Notes: a model not told the origin generated them from the sequence alone. A stretch of 64,000 bases of DNA from Liolophura sinensis (GCF_032854445.1 NC_088303.1:7263501-7327500); one strand, 5' to 3'; shown: positions 33,828 through 45,365, counted from the first letter of the stretch. A program made the numbers and translations.

Positions 33828-33993
33828 CAGCACTATGGTATACGGTGATGACCCAAGACCATCCACAGTTTCCTGAGAGTCCTTCCCACATATCCACCGG
33901 AGAGGAAGCCATAGTGAGACAAACTCAATGCGGCCGCATTTGTGAGAGGCTTTTGCGTTCTAGCACACTAACCACTAGGTCATGGAGCTACAC
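33828..33993 (-). mobile_element. SINE, diverged, 3' block truncated
   Basis: GCGACCAGCACTATGG, GACCATCCACAGTTTCCTGA, GGAGAGGAAGCCATAG and the head complement CACACTAACCACTAGGTCAT follow the SINE order. The tail side is lost. Confidence 0.6.
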
Positions 33994-34160
33994 CTCACGT
34001 TATACTTTTAAGTAGACGAGTCATGAGGTGCAGGCTCAAACATTTCCTCTTTGTAGGGTGTGAGTGCAGGCAGTCGCGTGGCTGTGTGTGTAACATTCGT
34101 TAGAACACTGTGGTCAAAGCATTGTGCACATTTAGCTTAATCTGCGCTTCACTTGTAAAA

Positions 34161-34322
34161 AGCTCGTCAGTAACTTGTCAGATGTCGGTGGTTTACCCCC
34201 AGGCACTTAAGTTTCCTCCAACCACCAAGATATTAGTGATTAAATTTTGAGAACGGTGTTTGACATCGATTAAGAAAAAATCCGGCATTAAACACCGATC
34301 ACGTGAATAAACTGATAAATAG
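34161..34322 (+). mobile_element. SINE-like copy of a divergent subfamily
   Basis: GCTCGTCAGTAACTTGTCAG, TCGGTGGTTTACCCCCAGGC, TTTCCTCCAACCACCAAGAT and CGGCATTAAACACCGATCAC show the same modular order as the main SINE but differ strongly in the centre. Confidence 0.55.
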
Positions 34323-35549
34323 AGCCAATACCTATGCATTACGAGATACTACTTTGAAATAACCATCAAAATATCACGATTCAGTATAATGAATGTCACT
34401 GATTCTGTGTTCAAAACAATGATAATGCTCAAAAAGAAAACATTAACATTAATGGTGGTTTTGGCATAATGGTGTCCTTCAGTCGAAGTTAATTTCGCTC
34501 AGAGAATATGGATTAGTTTGCAAAACAAATAGATGGCAAATGGATATCATCTGCGGGTGTGTTTACCTGTAAAAAAAAACTAACATCTTGGTAATCTATT
34601 GCTACAATCTGCCGATATGTCACACCGCACAGCGTTCTTCGGTTTGCAATTATTATTCCTTGGCTTACGATGTTGATGTACCGACGAAGACGTGATACGC
34701 ACAGATGCATCATATACTTGGTGAGTTCAGTTAGTTTTCTTCGTACTCCCCTTAATTTTGCCCCTTATCTTTCATCCATAAATCTTACTACCACTGGGTT
34801 AGTGTATGATCAATATTCTTGAGTGATACTCATCTACCAGACCAGTGAACTCAATAAATCGATAAACTAATCAAATACATAAATGAGTGAGAAAACAAAT
34901 AATTATATTGGTAAATTCAATCATATTCTTGAGGACGGTATATTCTCAAATACATTCAGTGACCTAAATGGCTCGAGATGCGTTACTATACATCTTACCA
35001 GTTTACCTCATCGCGACGTGTACTTGTATTTTGCTGACATTTTGACCCATTATAAAACTATAAAACAAAGATTTTGTTCTCTGCCAAATGAAGGGAATTA
35101 TGTCCCCAAATTTTTCTTTAAAAAATTTTATTTGGGGGTAATTTTATACCTGTTAGTTACCACTCTACATTAAGCATATTTTACTGGGATCATTGTTGAC
35201 GTTACCGCTTCAAGCTACTTAATTTCCGGATTGGCTGCTTGGGCTTTAAGAAAACCGTAATTACAAGCCATTTTCACCCCCAAGGCAAAAGTTGAAAAAT
35301 TTCTTTGTCCTGTTATATGTTATAACACATGATAATCCGCACAATAAGAAATAAAACCTAAGCTTTTCATGTACCCTTTAAGTCGCACAATGAGCACTCA
35401 GGTAATTATTTCAGCTTCATGAATGCGAAATGGAAATTCCTGTATTCGATCATCGGTTTAATCGACGAATAACAGTAAGATGCAGGAAGTGAAAACACTC
35501 GAGATGAGATCTGTGCATGTGCCCAAGGCATACTTTATTCGCAGCTAGA
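34323..35549. other. Non-coding stretch, nothing firm
   Basis: One 96-codon open frame (34883-35173, +) has no recognisable motif. A weak SINE-tail-like remnant may lie near 34800-34885 (CAATATTCTTGAGTGATACT ... CTAATCAAATACATAAATGA). Confidence 0.4.
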
Positions 35550-35811
35550 AGCCTCCGTGGCTCAATTGGTTCGCACGCTTGCACAGGGTAATGACCCAGA
35601 AGTCTCTCACCAATACGGTCGCAGTCAGTTCTCCAGCTCATGCTGGCTTCCTCTCCAGTTGTGGGAAGTGGGAAGGTCTCCAGCAACCTGCGGATGGTCG
35701 TGGGTTTGCCCCGGGCTCTGCCCTCTCTTCCCACCACATTGTTCGCCGCCGTCGTATAAGTGAAATATTCTTGAGTATGGCGTAAAACACTATTCAAATA
35801 AATAATTAAAT
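35550..35811 (+). mobile_element. Full-length SINE
   Basis: It starts with GCCTCCGTGGCTCAATTGGT (box A-like), then AGGGTAATGACCCAGAAGTC, the body with TGCGGATGGTCGTGGGTTTG, then GCCGCCGTCGTATAAGTGAA and the tail ATTCAAATAAATAATTAAAT. A clear target-site duplication was not found. Confidence 0.9.
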
Positions 35812-36635
35812 CAGATGGTGGCAACGTTTATGATGGGCAAAATTAAGTTTCGCTACTTTTCGCAAGATGGTTTACATATAATATCCTTTGAGGATTTGCT
35901 CTTCCTAACTCTTGTAATCTCTGTTTGAGGCATTGCCCTTAAAACATGTGACATAACCCATCTTAATGTGACATCTTTTCGGTCTAAAGATATCCATGAG
36001 AAAGTTGTGTATTCTATGGTTTAACCCTGCATTTGCAGTGAAGATTTGTGGCATAATCAGTGACGTAATTGGGCCTGCTCATGTAGATCAATTCGAATAG
36101 GCATGGCACGGAAAAAAGGTATGTCATGTAATTCGTGCCAGACAGATTAAGTTACTACAGGAAATTTGCGGACAGCTAAAATAGGTATAACAATAAGAAG
36201 AGATTTTTTTTCTCTTTTTTTTCTAAACACAATAGAGCTGATCAAACTCACTGAATAGAAACTGACATTATGACGTCACGTCGACAGGACGACGCAATAG
36301 CCATGAATGCTTGACAGAATGATAGCTACGCTCGACATAAAGTTCAAAGCGCATTTTTATTCTTCTGGACCAGAGGAAAAGACGTTTCTTTGTAAACATA
36401 TACTACATAACAGTTGAAGAAGAGAAGATCCATGCGATGACGGCATGACGTCACACATGGACTTCACACACAAAGTTATTGTCTGAAAGACATGACTTTT
36501 ACTGTAACATTCGGAAGGGGGTAGCAGAATTCCATATATTTATGAGTTATCCTAATGCGTACTGAATGCAGACACCATTCAAGCTGAATATAAACTGAGG
36601 ACCAAAGAAACTTTACAAAGAGTTCATATCAATCT
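35812..36635. other. Non-coding stretch, nothing recognised
   Basis: AT-rich, no convincing open frame or repeat. Confidence 0.5.
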
Positions 36636-36636
36636 A

Positions 36637-37638
36637 AACTACCGGGCAAAAGAAACGTATAACTTTTAAATGCAGTTATTTCTATGGAAAAATAAGTTGA
36701 ATAAGTTTGAACGTTGTGCGAATACGTTTGCACATAAGCATCCTGTGTACACGTCACTTTTTAACGAGATTTATTGAAATTGGTGTAAGACATCATGAAA
36801 AATCGGAAAAACAGAGTTTCGGGCCCTGTTGAAAATTCTCGATAATGACCGCCGTATAAATACCGATGTAGTACATGGTAAGGGTGCAATACCATAAAAA
36901 ACATCTAAGAGATGCCGAGACTCACACAAGCAGAACGTGATAGAGCCACTGGTAGGGCCGACATAGGGGACAGCCAACACCACATTGCCAGAACATTCAA
37001 TTGCAGTCAAGCCACCATCAGCAGACTGTTGGGTCGTTACCGCCTAAGAGGCAGGTATCCTTTTGCAGCAGGACAATGCACAACCTCATTCCGCCAGAGT
37101 TGTACTAAATTATCTGGACACCGTTGATATCAACGTACTGCCTTGGCCAGCACGATCGCCAGACATGAATCGCTTAGAGCATCTATGAGATCATCTTGAT
37201 CGACATCTGAGACAACGCGTCCCTCCCCCACAAAACAGGCAACAGCTCGAACAGGCTTTATTTGAGAAGTGGGACAGAATTCCTGATGACGTCATCCGGC
37301 GGATGACGACTTCCATGAGGAGACGTATTTTGGCTTTAATTGATGCAATGGGTGCTCACACACGCTACTAACGATCTGTCTTATGACATGATAGGACATT
37401 AGGTACACCTTTTTTAAGGGAGTCCCTTTACTTGCATTTGGGTAATTTTTCAGATTTACCCCATGCCTTCTTTACTCGGCCTGACAGCAAGTGTAATATC
37501 CATATGGCTTTGAATTTTTGAACAGAACTTGGAAAATGGTTTATTGCAATATAATGCTAATCATGTTGATACTGTCTGTCTTTCTTTCTCTTTCTTGTGG
37601 TGCTGAACAAGGTTGTAAGTTTCTTTTGCCCGGTAGTT
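36637..37638 (+). mobile_element. Internally deleted Tc1-like transposon with perfect 20-bp terminal inverted repeats
   Basis: The left end AACTACCGGGCAAAAGAAAC (36637-36656) is the exact inverse of the right end GTTTCTTTTGCCCGGTAGTT (37619-37638). Both ends are flanked by TA (36635-36636 and 37639-37640), the standard Tc1/mariner target duplication. At 1,002 bp it is shorter than autonomous Tc1 elements because the transposase is deleted in the middle. Confidence 0.95.
36912..37371 (+). pseudogene. Tc1-like transposase remnant: N-terminal HTH fused out of frame to C-terminal catalytic part
   Basis: The start MPRLTQAERDRATGRADIGD continues with an HTH (HHIARTFNCSQATISRLLGR). At about 37052 the reading jumps, in another frame, to LQQDNAQPHSARVVLNYLDT, LPWPARSPDMN and RLEHL. 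The region between the DNA-binding domain and the second catalytic Asp (about 190 residues) is missing, and the first Asp with it. A stop replaces the Trp after EHL. The Tyr-stop end at 37371 is preserved. Confidence 0.9.
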
Positions 37639-37769
37639 TATTTGAAAAAGCAAAAAACAGGATGACTAAAATTTAATATATTGAAATGACCAATGATTAT
37701 AGATATTGAAAGTCTTGAGTAAGAACGGACAAAGCAGCCCTCAAATCATTTTACAAGTAAACAAACAGA

Positions 37770-38925
37770 GCAGAGGTGGAAAAATAGACATTCCATCTTG
37801 GTTAACAATGGGCAGAATATAGAAAAAAATTGATTATTTTTAAAATCAGTCAATATCAAAACCAATCAAAATCGCGTGTGGCCACCCCTTGCTTCAATGC
37901 ATGCAAAAACTCTCAGACGCACAGAAAAAGTCAATTTGATGAGGTCACGAGGGATTCGTTGCCATTCGTCTTGGAGAGCGAACGCCAGTTCTTGTCGTTT
38001 GGCTGTAAGGTGTGCCCGTTGTCTTACTCGACGACCTACGATATCCCAAAGGTGTTCTATGGGGGACATATCTGGGGAACGTGAAGGCCACGGCAAGACG
38101 TTGACCTCGTTGGCCTCCAGGAAGTTCTGCACAACTCGAGCTGTATGGGGTCTGGCGTTGTCATGCTGGTACAGGACACCACGTGGCTGCTTTTGAAGGA
38201 ATGGCAAGACAACAGGACGTAGATTTGCATCCACGTAATGTAAATGATGACCAGCGGTGTCCGTTCCTCTCCACAAATCCCACCCCACAGCACCACGCTG
38301 CCAAACGGTACCACCTCCTGATGCAGCCGTTCGTTCGCCTCTTAAACTTGCTGCCTGCCCTCGGTTCGGAACAGGCAGAAGCGGCTTTTATCCGTGAAAA
38401 CAACACGCTGCTAATCACGTCGCTGACAACTGCGTACAATTTCGAACCCATCACAACCTCTGGCGACCTCTGAATGGTGGGCCCCAATAATGTGAGCCAT
38501 CAGTCTCCTGGACACTCTCTGCCGACTGACCCGGTGTGCTAAGGCATTGATTGATGATAATGTCACTGTCAGCGAGCGGTTTCTCAGGTGTAAGGTGCGC
38601 AGGTACCCGTCTTCTCTGGGCGTGGTTTCCCTAGGTCTGCCTGTTCTTGGCCTGTCCGATGCCTGCCCTGTCTGTCTGTGACGTTGCATCAAGTTTGACA
38701 CAGTTACACGAAAGCAGCCGAAGGCCCTTGTAATGTGGGCATGGGTGGCTCCCATGGATACCATACCCTGTGCCCTCTCGCATTGTTCTGAAGTCCATCG
38801 AGGCATTGCATTGGTGGTATTTAGTCAGTGTGCAAGTCTAGCACACTGTGTGTAACGTCTTTACACACTTATTACATGTGCAGTTGCGACCATCCATGGG
38901 TCACGTGATTTTTCCACTTTCTTCG
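37770..38925 (-). mobile_element. Second Tc1-like element, degenerate, boundaries approximate
   Basis: It encloses the transposase relic below. GAGGTGGAAAAATAGAC near 37773 and the inverse of AAAGTGGAAAAATCAC near 38906-38920 may be what remains of the terminal inverted repeats. No TA-flanked exact ends could be fixed. Confidence 0.5.
37866..38806 (-). pseudogene. Tc1-like (DD34E) transposase pseudogene
   Basis: Minus strand from 38806: MPRWTSEQCERAQGMVSMGA, an HTH, the GRPR motif (RTGRPRETT), LRTLHLRNRS and a second HTH. The frame then breaks near 38430. The middle continues in other frames with TDKSRF (first Asp) and VPFGSVVLWGG. The C-terminal part is intact: QHDNARPHTARVV (second Asp), PWPSRSPDMSPIEHLW (Glu 35 residues after that Asp), ending GGHTRF. 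There are at least two frame shifts and one internal stop, so it is inactive. It lies 130 bp from the deleted Tc1 copy and is a different family, judged by its sequence and ends. Confidence 0.9.
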
Positions 38926-38929
38926 TTGT

Positions 38930-39632
38930 CTCAAAACAAATTCGTGTGGGCGTATATGACGCTTGTCGCACATGGGAATATGCTTCGTACAATGTTTTCC
39001 GACAATAAATTGGTATTAATTTGCTGAAAAGACTGGCTGAATTTATCGTACGGAGTCAGTTTATATTTAACTAACGGTGTCACTTTGTAAAGCAAGTGAT
39101 AGAGACTTTGTGCCATTAAAAGGCACGATTAAATGTGTTGTAACTTATACAAATCAAACACCCAAGTGAATTATTGCTTTTTATTTGGTTTGAAAATGAA
39201 TAAATTCAGGAAGGACACATGGTCCGACAATCCCTGCACGCGCCGAGGTGATCCTTAGTAATGGACGTTTACTCTTTCACTCGCCTAAGAAAAGACTTTA
39301 TTTCAATATCTATGCCATAATTAGGATTAAATGGACTTGTAACAGTAATATAAAACATTTTAATAGTATTTTTTGGAATATCTTGTTTTTTTTTTTTGTT
39401 GGATGATATGTTTCAATATCAAAGGCCAAAGGTAATTTCCCGTATGGTATTTAGGAAGTGACAGAGTAGCTTCTTGTACATATTGCCATATGTTACGTAA
39501 CTAATTCGTCTTTTCTATATATATTTCATGAATCTGGCCAAACCGACTGAAACCAAGTGCAGGTGGGCAGCTGGAACTAAATCTTGTTGTGCAAATGGAC
39601 TCTAGCATAAGTGCTATTAAGCCAGGACGTAC
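38930..39632. other. Non-coding stretch, nothing recognised
   Basis: AT-rich, with a poly-T run at 39387-39400. No repeat or coding signal was identified. Confidence 0.5.
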
Positions 39633-41208
39633 GGAGATGACTAAAGACGAAATTTGTTATTCTATTTCTCGATTCTTTTGTGTAAAGTGAGGAAGAGTAC
39701 CGGCGAAGAATACCCCAGTACAACGCTATACGAGTTTGTAGTTAGCTTACAGTTATATCTGGAGACTAAGGGTCCGATCTACAAACTGCTCCAGGACAAT
39801 GCACCCCTTCAGTTACAGTCACAGCCTGGACGACGTTATGAAGAAACGAGCAGAAGAAGAAATAATCAGAGTGAATCGTAAAGCAGAGGCAATGACTGGA
39901 GTGAGGAGATAGTTATTATGGTAAAAATGCACTGGCAAATACGATGTCTTTGTAATCGCGAGCATCTGTAAAAGCGTAATCCGGGAAGTCTAAAATACGG
40001 CAAAGCTCACCGTAAAGTGTTCTTCGCATACGAAACCCTAGACAACCCAGAACGGAGCCTCGTTCGACTCCTTTTGGCTCTATGACCAACACTAGTAGGT
40101 TTTTGACCGAAGCTATTATGAGCCTGTTTACTTCGTTTCCCTTTTAAACCGTATATTTTCAAACATATTTATAAGCGTCAAGACTGACACTCATATACCA
40201 TTCGTAGTCCGTAAAAGGCGTTCCAAGTCGATAATAGCAAGATCCATTTCCAAAACAACGTTCAACACTAACTCCCAAAGACAAAGGTAAGTGAGAAATT
40301 ATACAAATAAGAAACAAAGGCGGTAACACACGAAGAGAAGCGGTCATCAATTTTCAATGATGCCGGGCAGACAATGAATATTCCAGGCATGAATGCCATA
40401 TCAAAGTTCAAATTCGTAGTCCGTGAATGAGCTACAGGTCAAATAACAATTAAACAAGTATCTCAGTCGCGCTTTAATTACAACTGTTCATAAATGCATC
40501 ATGCTGATGTAATGAGCAAGGCTATCTTTACGGCCCCTAGCCCCAGGTTAAGTGGTATTAGATACAGTTTGAAAATGACGAGCGTTACAAACCCTAACCG
40601 ATTAGATTGTGATTCAAAAGTAACGGACAATTACGTCTTTGCTGTTAATATATAAAGAGCTCATGCTACAAGAAGCGCCATCTATGATGTTACACATGAC
40701 CTACAAGATAGACGGTTACACTTAAACCGGTAGCAAGTTTTCATTTTTTTTTATATTTTTCATGTGAAAAGTAAGTTATGGTTAGGTGTTAGCCACTGGC
40801 TAAATCAACCTGGCCTATATACGACTTATTTTCAACCGTTTTATCGATGCCGGTTTTTATGTGTCACATTTTTTTTCTTCTTCATCTCACCACAAAGAGT
40901 AGAATTTTGTCTGCGCCCACTTTATAAAGTGAACGGAGATATTTGGTTTTCCCAGCAACCTATAGGTTTCTACAACTTATCGGCACTGTCGCGAGACTGT
41001 ACAGACAAGCGGGCATTCATGGATTTCATACCAAACACTCGTTGCGGGCCACAGCTGTGACACGATTATATCACAAAGATGTGGATGACCAGATCGTATC
41101 GGAAATCACCGGCCAGCTTAGGAGTGCTGTACGGAATTACAAACGTACAAGCGACGACCAGAGAAATGCCTGCAACGACATCATTTGTGGGCTTCAGGTG
41201 CAGCACTA
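39633..41208 (+). pseudogene. Crypton-like / DUF3504-type tyrosine recombinase relic, interrupted by ~0.8 kb
   Basis: Part 1 (39633-40085): MTKDEICYSISRFF, then EYPSTTLYEFVVSLQLYLET, then after a frame shift SLDDVMKKRAEEEIIR, and finally RKVFFAYETL and NPERSLVRLLLAL. Part 2 (40890-41208): RVEFCLRPLYKVNGDIWFSQ, then after a frame shift GIHGFHTKHSLRATAVTRLY, VDDQIVSEITGQLRSAVRNY and KRTSDDQ. These blocks follow the order known for the DUF3504 domain of KIAA1958/ZMYM-like proteins and Crypton recombinases. The HSLR Arg and the final Tyr are kept. The second His of the usual GH(R/K)S motif is Gln here. Frameshifts and the insert make it a dead copy. Confidence 0.8.
40159..40350 (-). CDS. Putative small secreted peptide, 63 aa
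   Basis: Residues 1-27 (MTASLRVLPPLFLICIISHL, then PLSLGVS, counted from the second Met) form a convincing signal peptide. The mature part has two Cys (RCFGNGSCYYRLGTPFTDYE) and the block EWYMSVSLDAYKYV. A related sequence lies at 47722-47949. The two share C-x-Y-x2-GT, WY, V and DAY in order, and also about 250 bp of upstream DNA. I do not recognise the family and propose no function. It is single-exon as seen. It sits on the minus strand inside a Crypton-like relic, so it may have been moved there. Expression is unproven. Confidence 0.4.
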   Translation of the reverse strand: MMTASLRVLPPLFLICIISHLPLSLGVSVERCFGNGSCYYRLGTPFTDYEWYMSVSLDAYKYV

Positions 41209-41484
41209 ATCCGACTTGGCAATCACGCCGGAAACTCACGACGGAAATAGACGAGAGCCAACTGATGGGCAATTGTCGGGTTATGTAATCTGAAGAACAG
41301 TTAAATCCCTTTAATTCAGTTTCTTGGTCAGTACCTTATGTGGGATGTTCCGTAAAAACTATAACTTTTCTGTTGAATTAGAACATCTGAATTAGTCAAA
41401 ACCTCCCGGACGTATTGTTTAAAATTAGTAAAGTAAACCTCTGCACATCTGGTTTCATATTAGTAAAGTTTACCATTTATCATG

Positions 41485-41818
41485 CATGTCGCTTTTTAAT
41501 TTTAATCATAATACTGTGGGATGTTTTACAGAGCCCGAATTTCATCAAAGGCGGATGTTTCAAATTGTTTAGAGAAATAAACTTGGATATTTTGAGTTGC
41601 TTCAGTGCGTCAATATACACGTAGGGTGTCGTGTCGAATACTTTCCTCCATGTCTCTTTTTAATTGTAATCGTAATCTTGTGGGATGTTGTTTTACAGAG
41701 CCCGAATTTCATCAAAGGCGGATGTTTCAAATTGTTTAGAGATATAAAACTTGGATATTTTGAGTTGCTTCAGTGCGTCAATATACACGTAGGGAGTCGT
41801 GTCGAATACTTTCCTCCT
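41485..41818. repeat. Recent ~164-168-bp tandem duplication
   Basis: Unit 1 (41485-41648) and unit 2 (41649-41818) are nearly identical across ACAGAGCCCGAATTTCATCA, AAGGCGGATGTTTCAAATTG and GTGCGTCAATATACACGTAG. Differences are a few substitutions and 1-3 bp indels. No coding role is apparent. Confidence 0.95.
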
Positions 41819-41919
41819 GTGCATTCAGATAAAATAATCCACTTTCTGAATGGTGTGACGTCACAACTGTAGTTTTAAAAGGACGTAACAAAGAGGACGT
41901 GCAACTGGTATGCTAGGTA

Positions 41920-42300
41920 CAGGTCTGTCAAGGCTATGTTCACGTCAGCTGGGGTGTGGCCGGTCTTCCATCAGTCGGTTGTATGTCCGAGAGCACGAAA
42001 CGGGTACTGCTGATGATCGATCACGGCCTGTGCAACCGCAAGTTACGATACACGGAAGCTCAAGATCGACACCTCCGTTTTTAGAGCATGCGAGCGACCG
42101 ATTCCACAATGCATCCCACAATACCAGAGACCAGGAAAGCAAGTGGTCCAAAGGTGAGCGCTGAAACTATTCGACGCGAGGCGTGCCTTACCATTTGCTT
42201 TTAACGATTCCCTGAGTATGTCGCTTGGTTGCAAGAGCTCTATGGCGAAATCTTAAACGTCTGGCAAAGCTCAGCTGAAACTGTCATAGAAAGTATCGTA
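41920..42300 (+). pseudogene. Tc1-like transposase fragment (N-terminal DNA-binding part)
   Basis: LGCGRSSISRLYVREHETGT then ADDRSRPVQPQVT matches a Tc1 HTH plus the degenerate GRPR segment. QDRHLRF and SAETIRR follow in other frames. No catalytic region or terminal repeats were found. It is badly decayed. Confidence 0.6.
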
Positions 42301-42834
42301 AACACCATGTCCTGTCACAAACAGGACCAACGTATAATTAAGCGCGTATGCTTGTTGAGTTCTCCAGGACAGCGTATTTTAATAAGTATTAAGACTATCT
42401 ATCTTGAGTTCTAGAGGAAAGGTAAGCTCGAAAGGCTCTAGATTAAGAACAATCAATCACAGTCAAGTTTCCAGACTCTGTCATAGTCGATGTTTTAATG
42501 TGACGTGAGCTGGAGGCACGTTTCGTCCCATCCCGTCCTATGTAGGAGGCGATCGATAGTGTATACCTGTCTGCAATGAATTTTCACTCCATGATCATAA
42601 ATATTACAAAATAGATGGATCGCCAGACAAGCTTGCGCTGTTTCCTTGATTAGAAATGCCGGGCTGAAACTGTCGTCAGTTACGTACATGACCTTTCAAC
42701 AGTTTGCATCACTGAGCCCAAATCACTTGAGCCGCAGATGGCAAATAAGTGGTCACTGGTGAGCGAAAAAAATCCTCACAAAAGTGAGAACGAGCCTTAT
42801 TTCGCTTAGAGCATACAGTATGACGTCCCTTTGC
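42301..42834. other. Non-coding stretch, nothing recognised
   Basis: No convincing open frame or repeat. Confidence 0.5.
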
Positions 42835-42869
42835 ATTGTTTTAATGTGATGGCAACACAGCACTTATTT

Positions 42870-43684
42870 GTTTTGTTTATTTACTGGTTTTAGGGCCACT
42901 TTCCTGGCGGATATCGTGGCCCATCAAATCAGTGTTTTATTTATTTTTTTTTTTAACACATGAATATTTTGGTTACATAACAGCAGTGCGTTGGTATACT
43001 ATTTACATATGTACATGAGTCAATTGGTGGGATTAACCTCTTCGTGGTAGCATATTACGGCTTATTGTATAGGTTCAAATGCTGCCATGGTCATTTAACA
43101 GAAAGGGGATAAATAGTAAGCTATTTAGAGAGATTAACGTTATCTTTACATTAGAAATACATAGATCTGCATTAAAGAATTACAATGAGTTGCCTATACA
43201 GAAATTTACATAGAGAGAAAACAACAGTAGTGCCTTTATTTATTGGTTAATAGTTTTGTTCTCTTGCTTCCTCCTCAGTGGCGTGGAGTTAAGGAGCTCC
43301 CGCCACTTATACCGGACGCCGTCCAGGAAAAACCAGCGTACTGGAAACCTGTGCCTGTAACAGGTGCGACAAGTATAAATGAGGAGCAAGGATGTCAGGC
43401 CTCATCCACTTAGTTGAAGCAAGAGATAGTTCTATTGTCTTTCATGTTTCTGGTCTTCGTTTCCTGGTTGTTAAGTTTCTTTGGTCCCATGAGTCTTCTT
43501 ATTGTTTTCCCTGTCTTCTTCTTTAATTGATTTCCTTCTCTATTTCCAATTTTTATTTGTGGCCTCCCATGGCGGCGCAGACAGCACGTTTCATAGACCG
43601 GTAGAACAGTTCCTGGCCTAGAGTGTTTAGGTGCACTCCGTTGTTGGTTAGAATTTGCTTTTGTGGTCGGATCAGTCCCCGGTG
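42870..43684 (-). mobile_element. 815-bp 5'-truncated retroelement with 12-bp target-site duplication
   Basis: Flanked by CAGCACTTATTT at 42858-42869 and 43685-43696. On the minus strand it opens mid-frame in a protein-coding region (next entry), runs through a non-coding 3' part, and ends with an A-rich segment, GGGCCACGATATCCGCC and an AAATAAACAAAAC tail. The duplication and tail fit target-primed reverse transcription. The parent family is unknown. Confidence 0.75.
43553..43684 (-). pseudogene. C-terminal end of an SGNH/GDSL-hydrolase-like retroelement protein
   Basis: The frame reads HRGLIRPQKQILTNNGVHLN then TLGQELFYRSMKRAVCAAMG and stops. NGVHLN...GQ..FYRS.KRA resembles the final catalytic Asp-x-x-His block of SGNH-hydrolase domains found in some mollusc retroelement proteins, with Asn in the Asp place. 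It is truncated at the 5' insertion boundary. Confidence 0.45.
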
Positions 43685-43850
43685 CAGCACTTATTTCAGA
43701 CCAACGGCGTCTAATATATTGCAATTGCTGCGGGGAGGGGGGAGGCTAAGTAGCTACATGCACTATTTACTCATTCACTTGAATAACCGGTTACTACTGT
43801 AATTATATCACATGGTCGTCGCTGCTCTGGTTTTACTTTTTTATGTTATC

Positions 43851-45088
43851 GCGCTGTACACTATACACACAAAGAAATACAATACAAGTTCAAGGGTATA
43901 CAATGAGTTATAACTTCCAACACAACATTTGCTTATTTCCTTGGTAGCAACTGATAGTAACAACTGTATGTAAACGTCATAAATGGATTAAATGGCTGGA
44001 GAAACACATTTTTACCCTACACATTTCTTTCCGACCTGCATGTGCCCAAGCCGTATTGCGAAACAGACGTGATTTATGAAGCTGTCTCCCTCTGTTCGAT
44101 GGAGGCGCCCCGAAGTGTTCATTTATTTATGTTTCTGACTGATGTTGTACGTCGTACTGAGTTTCTCGTGTGTTAAATTCGATATGGTTCCATCTGCAGC
44201 TCATGGCATACATGGCAACAGACCTACTATGCATCGCCCTTTCTCCGAAATAACCCTTTTTGTAAACAAAACTTAGCTCTGCAGTGGAAAAACTTTTAGC
44301 ACATGCAACAGGGATATCCTCAAAGCGAAAATTGCCGTCTGAAACATAATGCTCCTTTGAGGTGTCGATATTCGAGTTAGGTGAACTATTTGCTTTTCAC
44401 GCGTTCTCACGCGAGATTTGTAATATTGGATCATCGCTGTATTGAATTTGCGAGTCATGGGGTCTGTCTGGCCGAGAAAACTCAATTGTGCACCTTAACG
44501 AGATATTCAAATATTGATCAATGCAGCAACATGAAATGAAAAAGCCATAGATACAACCTTTCTTTAATATGGGACATGGAAAAAATGTCAGGTCGTCTTT
44601 ATTCCATCAACAAGGTGCTTTTATGAACAGTTGCAATCACATAGCGACTAACATAACTATATTTGTAACACCTGGAAATTATTCACAAATTACGCATTTA
44701 AATCGTATGTTATGCTAGAATATCGTAACATTCCTTATCCGTTTCAAATTACCAGCTGTATTTACTATTTACATATAATTTCCCTGGGAATTGGTGTTTT
44801 GAATTGTTTTGCGGACAAAATTTTATGTGGAAACATCTTTCATGGTCTACATGTGGTAGCGGAACTGTCGACTTCACCATCAATTTGAAGACGCAAAGGA
44901 AGGGAATCGCTGGCATCCGGTAAGAATAAAAAAGTCGTCTAGACTCACCAGTTATGCTATACAAACAAGCTGTGGCGTGTCCGAAAGCTACAGTTGCATT
45001 TTTCAGTTGCATTTTTCAGTTGCATATAGATCTACAGTGATGTAGAAGTCAATCCAGGGGCTAGGGGCTCTATATTCACAATTCACAG

Positions 45089-45090
<2 letters not shown>
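43851..45090. other. Non-coding stretch
   Basis: A weak SINE-tail remnant may lie at 44119-44165. Three copies of CAGTTGCATTTTT-type sequence occur at 44990-45030. No gene was recognised. Confidence 0.45.

Positions 45091-45164
<74 letters not shown>
45091..45164. repeat. (TA)n microsatellite, left of Tc1 element
   Basis: 37 uninterrupted TA units end exactly where the transposon begins. Confidence 0.98.
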
Positions 45165-45165
<1 letters not shown>

Positions 45166-45365
45166 TATCCAAATCCAAAAAAAAAGAAACGCATAACCCG
45201 GTTTTTTGCGGAGGTGATGCAGTCTTTTCAATTATGCATAACTAAATAAGAATTGCTATTCTGCAAATATTTTTTACACAGATTAAGGAAGGGTCCATAT
45301 CTAGACAACAAGGCCATCAACTTGAGGTAAGACACTCACAATGAGTCTCCCACTTGAGTGGAATG

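Larger units (their letters stand above)
42835..43850. repeat. Old dispersed repeat, copy 3, split by an 815-bp insertion
   Basis: 42835-42869 and 43685-43850 together follow copy 1 at 16150-16440: TGTGATGGCAACACAGCA before the break, and GTCTAATATATTGCAA and CTGGTTTTACT after it. Confidence 0.65.
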
